DNA from: Anseranas semipalmata
Lineage: Eukaryota; Chordata; Aves; Anseriformes; Anseranatidae
Assembly (NCBI GenBank): GCA_013399115.1
Contig: VXAA01000173.1
Coordinates: forward strand, 865,905-929,904
Length of the DNA: 64,000 bases
Direction of reading: 5' to 3'
Below are positions 57,800 through 64,000 of the stretch, in pieces; within the stretch, counting starts at the first letter, position 1, and each line of letters begins with the position of its first letter. The position numbers and the translations under genes are program-made. The notes beneath the pieces were generated by a model. That model made no database searches, had not been told where the DNA came from, and saw only the letters and a list, made by a program, of their open reading frames with translations.

Positions 57800-59300
57800 T
57801 GCTGCAGTTAGGCTGACAGGTATTACCTGCAGGATGGTAGCCAGATAGATCCCAGCTGGGTGGAGACAGGGCTGGCTGAGAGCTGGGCAATGCGCAGGAC
57901 GCTTTGCCATCTCTGGGCAGTGGCGGCTGCTCTCGCACCAAACCTGCCTCTTGCAGCAGGATTGCTAATCCCAGGGGCCTTGCGTGACCCCTGTCGTGTC
58001 CCTCCCTCGCCCCCCTGCCTCTCCACCAACCTTGTGTCAGAGGGGCAGCAGCAGCCACCCCGTTCGGAGGCTTCCTGCCTGCGGTCCCGGCACGGGGCCC
58101 AACGGTGTCAGCCCTCCAGCTGCCCCATGCGGGCCCGGCAGGCAGGAGGCTGCCTGGAGCAGACGCTCGGCCCCGGTTGATGTGAAGGTGAGAGGCCAAA
58201 GCCTGGCTCGTGCCAGGAAGCGAGGTTCAGCAAGCGGCACCCTGCGTGCTGCCGTTGCTGTGCTTGTGGCTTCAGAGCTTCTTGTGCTTGCCCAAGCGTT
58301 GCTCTGACAGATGCTGGACTTGGTGCTTGTGGCTGGGGGGGGTCTTCTGGGTGCATAATCTGATAATTAATCGTAGCAGGGCGTCCTTGCCAGCTGGAGG
58401 ATGATGAGGGAGGGACTGAGCAGCACTGCACCTTCCCCGCCTTTCCAGCCTCAGCTGCTGCTTCTGGATGACTCTTCTAGCATTGAATTCCACTTCTACC
58501 AGTGCATCTGATGATAAGCAAATATATGGCAGCGTTCCTCTGGGGATAGAGTCCTTGAACAGCTGATGGCTCCTCTGAAAAGCGGCAGCGAACTGCCTAG
58601 GTCTGCAGTTTGCTTTTCAGCTTGGCAAGCGGGCTCCGAGCGCTGCTCCCGCAGCAGCAACAGCTTGGCTCTCCCGGCTGGGTGCTGGGCGCGACACCCG
58701 CAGCCTGGCCGTGGGACACGGCGTGCGTGCTGCCGGCGCGCTGAGCATTCAGCGCATCTTTCCTTTGTACGAAAGCAACAAAAAATCCAGCCCTAGGTAG
58801 CAGGAGTTGGGGACCTGAACAGAAACTACTAGAACGAAACATAATCCTTTTAAACGGTCTGAAAAGTTGACTTTTAACAGCAAATGTGGTTTAACAGTGC
58901 CGCCTGGTGGAAGCACTTGGGGACAATCAGCTTTGTGTCCTCTTCATCCCCCCTCTGCTCTGCTCTGTAGGTAAACCTCAGCCATGGGGGCATGCAGTTG
59001 GGAAACGCTCCTAGCATTGCTTGAACGCGCCAAGTCCTCCTGTGATGCGTGGTGAAACCCCCAGCTGGTGACCTCCTTGCCCGCTGGGATGGTGGGAGGA
59101 TTGCTAAAGGAAAGGGCCTTGCTGGCTGGGAAAGCACAGCCCCGCTTTTCCAGCGCTTCAGGCCGAGCCGGGCGGGGAGGCGACCTGCCAGCCCCTGGAG
59201 GCGTTGGGGTCAGAGCTCTGCTGCTCCCTTACCCGCCAACCCGGGGCCTTTTGGCATGGATTTGGTCACGGACCTGACCTTTTTGACGATCGGGGTAGTG
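57800..59300. promoter_or_regulatory. CpG-rich region, possible CpG island
   Basis: GC- and CpG-rich sequence has three dense clusters, at about 58030-58170, 58600-58765 and 59130-59250. The middle one has roughly 16 CpGs in 145 bases, with GGGCGCGAC and GCCGGCGCGC. CpG clusters of this kind usually mark promoters or enhancers, but no first exon of a known gene is recognisable nearby. It lies just before the presumed 3' end of a convergent - strand gene, so it would not be that gene's main promoter. Confidence 0.4.
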
Positions 59301-60346
59301 TGCAGCAGGTCTGTTGTGCTGCCACAAACACCGTAGCCGAAATGAGAATTTGTGTAGTGGACTTCAGAAGCCTGGAGGTCTTTGTTTGCGAACTCACCCT
59401 GGTTTTGTGTTCTGCCTTGGGCCTCAAGGACGACTTCAGTGTTAGAGGCACTGAGAGAGGACCCTTCATCAGGCACGCATGGGGGGTGGAGAGGGCACGA
59501 GGAGGTCTCGTGAGGTGGGTGAAAGCCTGGCTGGTTCTCGTCCTAACCTGGGTGCGGCAGCAGCGTCTCTGATGGGGCCCAGCAGAGCAAAAACTTGATG
59601 CCCGCTGCTTTCAGCGCATCTGAGCAGTAGGAGAGGTATTGCTCGTACTGCAGTGCAGCGTGGCGTTGGTTTTCACGGCAGCCTTGCCAAGGTCCGTCCC
59701 CGTGTCCCAAGAAGAGGTTAAAAACCAGAGGTGGTGGCTTGCTCAGCTTGCTGGTGGGAGCCTTCTCGCGCGGACACGGGTGTTTAGCTGAAGGGGCTGA
59801 ATGCGTGTTCCGGGTAGACCTGGATTGTGAAGTGAGGACTTGGGAGCGGACGAGGCAAACGGAAGGGGGTTCAGCAGACAGCTAATGCACGCCCTAATGC
59901 CAGGCAGCCTCTCTGTGCTCCCACAAGGTTCTGGGCCTGCTGCTACTGACGAACATACACCGTAATAACTCCCTGGGAGATGTGTCCCGTTAGGGTCCCA
60001 CCGGCTCAGGTGCCCGTTGCCCACGGAGGGGACATTAGGTTGGTTTTTCTCCCTGCAGCAGTTCTAAATTACATAACATTTACTGGCTGAAAATACTGCT
60101 AAAAGTCCTTCCAACAATGTTAAAAGCGGAGCTTCCTATAATCATCTTTTGCTATTAATTAACTAGGAACAATATTATTGTGGTGCCTAGAATCCCCCCC
60201 AGGCGGGCGTAAAGGCCAAGGTGGCCCGTGCCATCTGTTAGTCCCAGCTTGATCAGCCCCCTGCCTTCTGTGCAAGTGCCAGGCTATTTCTGCCTGCCCT
60301 GTCATGCTGGCTGAGAAGAACAGGAGACTAAAAAAGCCCGGGCTGG

Positions 60347-60352
60347 TTTATT
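60347..60352 (-). terminator. Candidate AATAAA on the - strand
   Basis: TTTATT on the + strand reads AATAAA on the - strand. It is followed, in - strand direction, by a U-rich stretch (TTTTTTAGTCTCCTGTTCTTC) at a suitable distance for a downstream element. This is the best of the - strand candidates for the end of a convergent transcript. Confidence 0.35.
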
Positions 60353-63068
60353 TTTCGTTAGGAAGCAGTCATGGCCACAGGTGTAACTGGGCAGATAGCC
60401 GTCGTATGGGCCCATGGTGAAAAATTTCGCGATAGCCTTGGTGTCACCATGTCCTTTGTCCCCCCGTCCCTCCAAAGCATGGCTCTGAACCAGCTTTTCC
60501 AATGTTTTTTTGTTAACTATACTGTTAATTAATGAGGCAGAGGCACAAATACACAAACACAAAGAATAGTTTTTAACCTGGCTTGATTAATGCTGTCAAG
60601 TTGTACATCTGAGTGTGAGCTCAGTGGGACTGTTGCTTTTGTTTAATACCACAAGACACCTCAGTCTGGATTGTTGCATTACAGTACAAATAAAAAACAG
60701 AAACAAAACCACATCTGCATCATACAAGGTGAGAAGAATATGAGAATTCTAAATATTTACAGAGGAGGGCAGTGGGGAAACCACAAAAAATATTTACATA
60801 AAAATACATGAGCTTGTCGGCATATACATTTTACACCAGTTCACAAAAAAAAGACACTATATAAATTAAAGTGAAGGGAACTCCAAAGGTAACCCAAGAC
60901 TTTCTGGGACATTTCTCTCATGCGGCTCAGGGAAAGAAAAACCAAGTCTTCTACAGCAGGAAAATGAACTGCAAAACAACCCTGTTCTCCCACCCCCCAC
61001 CCTCCCGACAAACTGGACGAGGCGAGACTGCACACAAAGGTGTTACGGCGTATGCTTGTTTAAACCAGACCATGCCTTCCAACAGCGGGGTTCTGTAGCA
61101 CGAGGTTCTGGGAAAAAGAGTTGCACGCCTAAGCCGCCTTTAACAAAAGAAAGTCAAACAATTTCTCATCCAGATGCCCTAACACGGAACACATCACTTA
61201 AGGTCAATGCCCTGTCGACGTACCGATGAATGGCATAGTACACGTGAGGTTCTGTCCCTTCCTGGGGTTACAGAGGAACAGTTTGTTTTCGGGTTGGTTT
61301 TGGTTTGTGTAGCAACTTACTACCACTGTGCAATCCTTACTGACCCCCTTCAAACGATGAGCATAAAATGAGGATCTCTGGAAAGACATAGGCACAAAGT
61401 TGTGGGTGTTTTGTCACATCTGCATATAGATTTCACCTGATAAGTCTCTTAAAAATTAGAAATTAATGCTTTACATAAGACTTTATAGGGGCTAGGTCCT
61501 CGTTACTCACCTAACGTCTGCACTCCCCCTTCGCCAAGAAAGGTCTCCTGTGGCTCACGCGTTCTGCTCCAAGGTGGAGACAAAAGCCAGAGTTGGCATA
61601 CATTATTGGACCCTAACTCTTGCATGCACTAGGGAGAAACTCGGCTGAAAACCTAGGAAGTGGCGATTTAAGATGTAGATAGCTTGTGGCAAGTATAAGG
61701 GAATTATTGAGGAGCATAGCTGCTTGTCATCTTGCTGGAGATAAGGCTAGGCAATAAATTCATCTGAGCAGAACTGGCCTTGCGGTTATGGTTATGTATT
61801 TGCCTTGCCATCCCCTTGCTCTCTCCCGTTTCTCTGCTAGGATGCTAAGAACTGAACTACCAACTTACCTCCGGATCATCCACCTTATTTAGGCATCTGG
61901 TGGAACCTCCCCTCCTTGCTCCGATGCACAATGCCCTTTCCTTCCTCTCAGCTATGATTTTGGAAAGATGTAGCTGGATGTTTTGACTTATCGTTAATCA
62001 ATTAATGAGGATGGAAGAACTCTAAGGACCATCAGATTAACCACAGTGCAAGAGCAGAACTGCATAGTTCACTATATGGCTTTGTGTGGGGTGGATGTGG
62101 GGATGACTGCTGCATCGTTGCAGATGTTTGACCTGTGGACAGTGGTGACACCAAAAGAAAGGTGTTCGTCTGCGTTACTTACTGTCTGGGAAAAGCTGGT
62201 ACCTTAACCTTGCGTCACTTGTACTTGTGGCCCAACACTGGTGTGAAGTTAGTCTGGGTTCTCTGCGAGCCTGCAGCCCTGCAAGTACCCGCTGATGGGG
62301 CTGTGCACAGGGGCTGGGAGGACGCTGGGCTGAGTTTTCTGTTGTGTGCCTTTTGAAATGGTTTTTGCTCTCAAGGGAAGGCTGTTTGAGCACCCCTCTA
62401 GGCGTACAGACGCGCACTTCTAGGGGCTCTTTTTGAAAGGTGCTGAAAGCTTTTGTTCCCAATGGGGTGCGAGGGTGCTCAGCACCTGGCACTTCGTCCA
62501 GTGCCGTGAGCTGAAGAGCCCAGGCTCAGGCAGTACCAGCACAAGGCTGTGGGGAACACAAGGTGTCCAGGGATGGCACTTGGTATCTAAAGGGAGATGG
62601 TGGCTTTGAGCAGGAAAATCCAGAGAGGCATTTACAATAGCGGGAGCCGAGTTCGGCCCCCTCGTAGCAGGATAGTCCTGATTGACATAAGGCCAAAACG
62701 GAGGTCAGGAGAGCTGCTGGGGGGCAGGAGCGGGGAGTTAAGGCTTTCATGGAGAGAGAGGTTTGACCTGCAGTTCTCGTTACCTGAATCCCAAATAGCC
62801 TGAACCAAACGCGTTGTCCCCGCTTCAGCTGGAGACCAGGCAGGTACCTGGCAGCTGTGGGGAGCCTGTAGGGCGTGAGACAGCAGTGGGGACGGGGCTC
62901 ACTGCACGGCCCCTTCCTAGGCATCCTTCTTCCTTAAAAGAGAACGTGACAAAAAGCATTCCCCCACTAAGAAACAAACCCCTCTACCTGGTAATTACTC
63001 GCAAGGAGGTTATGGTGACCTGAATCACAGTGCGGTTTTTTTTCTTTTTCTTTTTTCTAACTGCCAGA

Positions 63069-63074
63069 TTTATT
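63069..63074 (-). terminator. Candidate AATAAA on the - strand followed by an A-rich tract
   Basis: On the - strand AATAAA is followed 12 bases later by an A-rich run (AAAAAAGAAAAAGAAAAAAAA). This could be an alternative polyadenylation site or the tail of an old retrocopy. No GU-rich element is obvious after it. Confidence 0.25.
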
Positions 63075-64000
63075 TCTGTAACATGTAACAACTCTTCTAA
63101 ACAAAATGCTTAAAACACAGCAGTGCACAATAAAATAGGACCATAAGGTACTGTTACTGAAACAGCCCCAGACAAGGCTACGAGATTAAAAGAAGCAAAC
63201 AGCTAAAGACTGGTTAGCCACTAGAAGCAGATTTCTTTATGATTTAAAAGCCCCAAAATAGCCATGAAACTTTTGTTCAAAAAAAAAAAAAATCTGGTAA
63301 AAGTTCCCTTTAACTTTCACAGCTGTGTGCTAACTGCAGGACCTCCAGATTTTTAATAAAACATCAGAGATTCGAAACAGGTAGGGAAGTTCTTCAACCA
63401 CATGGAACAGGAATGGCCTTGGTATTTATCAGTGAGCATTTAAAAATTCCAAAATCTCAAGTATTGCGTGCAAGCCCTGTCCAACGAAATGGATGTGCTT
63501 TGTAAGGTGGGGTTGTAGTTAGTCCTGGGAAGTCTGGGAGGCTGCACGAGTGGGTGCCTGGCTTCTTTCACAATACGGAAAGCTTTTAAATACCTAGGAC
63601 AACGTTACTAGTGTATTACAGAGTGCACTGGCCTTCTGTCCCTACTGCTAACTGAATACTGGTATGATCTACGCTTGCGATACGGGAGGCAATACTATTT
63701 CACAGCGCACAGACAGCACGTAACTACTCTGCGTGTGCCACAACTTCACAGGGATTCCCTTGCCAACACAGAACTGGAAGGTTACAGACAGCCGCGTCCT
63801 GCAGAGCCTTCAGTTTGAGGTCAATAGGAGCGCTCCCTGATCTAAGAGCTGCAGGGTCTGGCCCAGGGCAAATAGCTGGTCATGCAGGTAACTCAGCACT
63901 TACACAGTCAGTCCCAGCTAGTAACTTGTGCTCCAATTTACAAGCTGGACATAATGCTATAGAAATGTTGTTGTTGTTATTATTTTTTGTAGAGAGAGGA

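Larger units (their letters stand above)
35600..60300. other. Gene-poor interval with rising GC content
   Basis: About 25 kb contains no recognised gene. It starts with a signal-peptide-like open frame near 35.86 kb (see findings). It holds most of the MIR-like relics and becomes increasingly GC- and CpG-rich from about 44 kb, peaking at 57.8-59.3 kb. Many overlapping open frames in the GC-rich part occur on both strands without resemblance to known proteins and are best read as chance. Confidence 0.45.
60330..64000 (-). other. Probable 3'UTR of a convergent - strand gene (ARHGAP32 expected from synteny)
   Basis: The sequence changes from GC-rich to AT-richer, with few open frames on either strand. 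The - strand has candidate polyadenylation signals at 60347-60352, 60642-60647 and 63069-63074. In human, KCNJ5 (+) is followed by the convergent ARHGAP32, a RhoGAP gene with a 3'UTR of several kilobases in its last exon. The distance seen here (about 44 kb) is similar as I recall it. No ARHGAP32 protein sequence is visible, so its coding end would lie beyond the right edge. It may instead be plain intergenic DNA. Confidence 0.3.

Noticed and set aside
56746..58431. Cluster of 100-157-codon frames in the CpG-rich region
   Set aside because: All are repetitive in Ala, Gly, Pro, Arg and Cys, overlap on both strands, and lack splice structure or homology that I can recognise.

Overview
The window is nuclear DNA from a vertebrate, most likely a sauropsid (bird, crocodilian or turtle). 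It has one clearly recognisable protein-coding gene with spliceosomal introns, long non-coding stretches and degenerate ancient SINE relics. I saw no prokaryotic features such as operons, CRISPR arrays or insertion sequences. The amniote assignment rests on the KCNJ5 protein and on MIR/CORE-SINE-like relics. The sauropsid preference is weaker and rests on two short repeat fragments of a kind I associate with reptile and bird genomes.

The left part (1-16.5 kb) holds KCNJ5, encoding the GIRK4 (Kir3.4) G-protein-gated inwardly rectifying potassium channel, on the + strand. Its coding sequence is complete here: a large exon at 4681-5620 and a terminal exon at 15722-16068, separated by a 10.1-kb intron. 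They join in phase to give a 428-residue protein. Any non-coding 5' exon and the promoter were not identified; they may lie in the first 4.7 kb or beyond the left edge. The 3'UTR probably ends near 16.53 kb, with a weaker distal signal near 17.72 kb.

From about 17 to 60 kb I find no convincing gene. This stretch holds scattered MIR/CORE-SINE-like relics, simple repeats (28.0, 37.4 and 45.9 kb), small perfect palindromes and hairpins, a 2-base assembly gap at 45924-45925 and GC/CpG-rich patches (53.7 kb and 57.8-59.3 kb). The open frames there are short and unrecognised. The most suggestive is a signal-peptide-like frame near 35.9 kb with good splice sites.

The right end (about 60.3-64 kb) is AT-richer, has no convincing ORF and carries candidate polyadenylation signals on the - strand. 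In human and other amniotes KCNJ5 is followed by ARHGAP32 in convergent orientation, so this may be the long 3'UTR of that gene, with its coding sequence beyond the right edge. That identity is inferred from synteny, not read from protein sequence.
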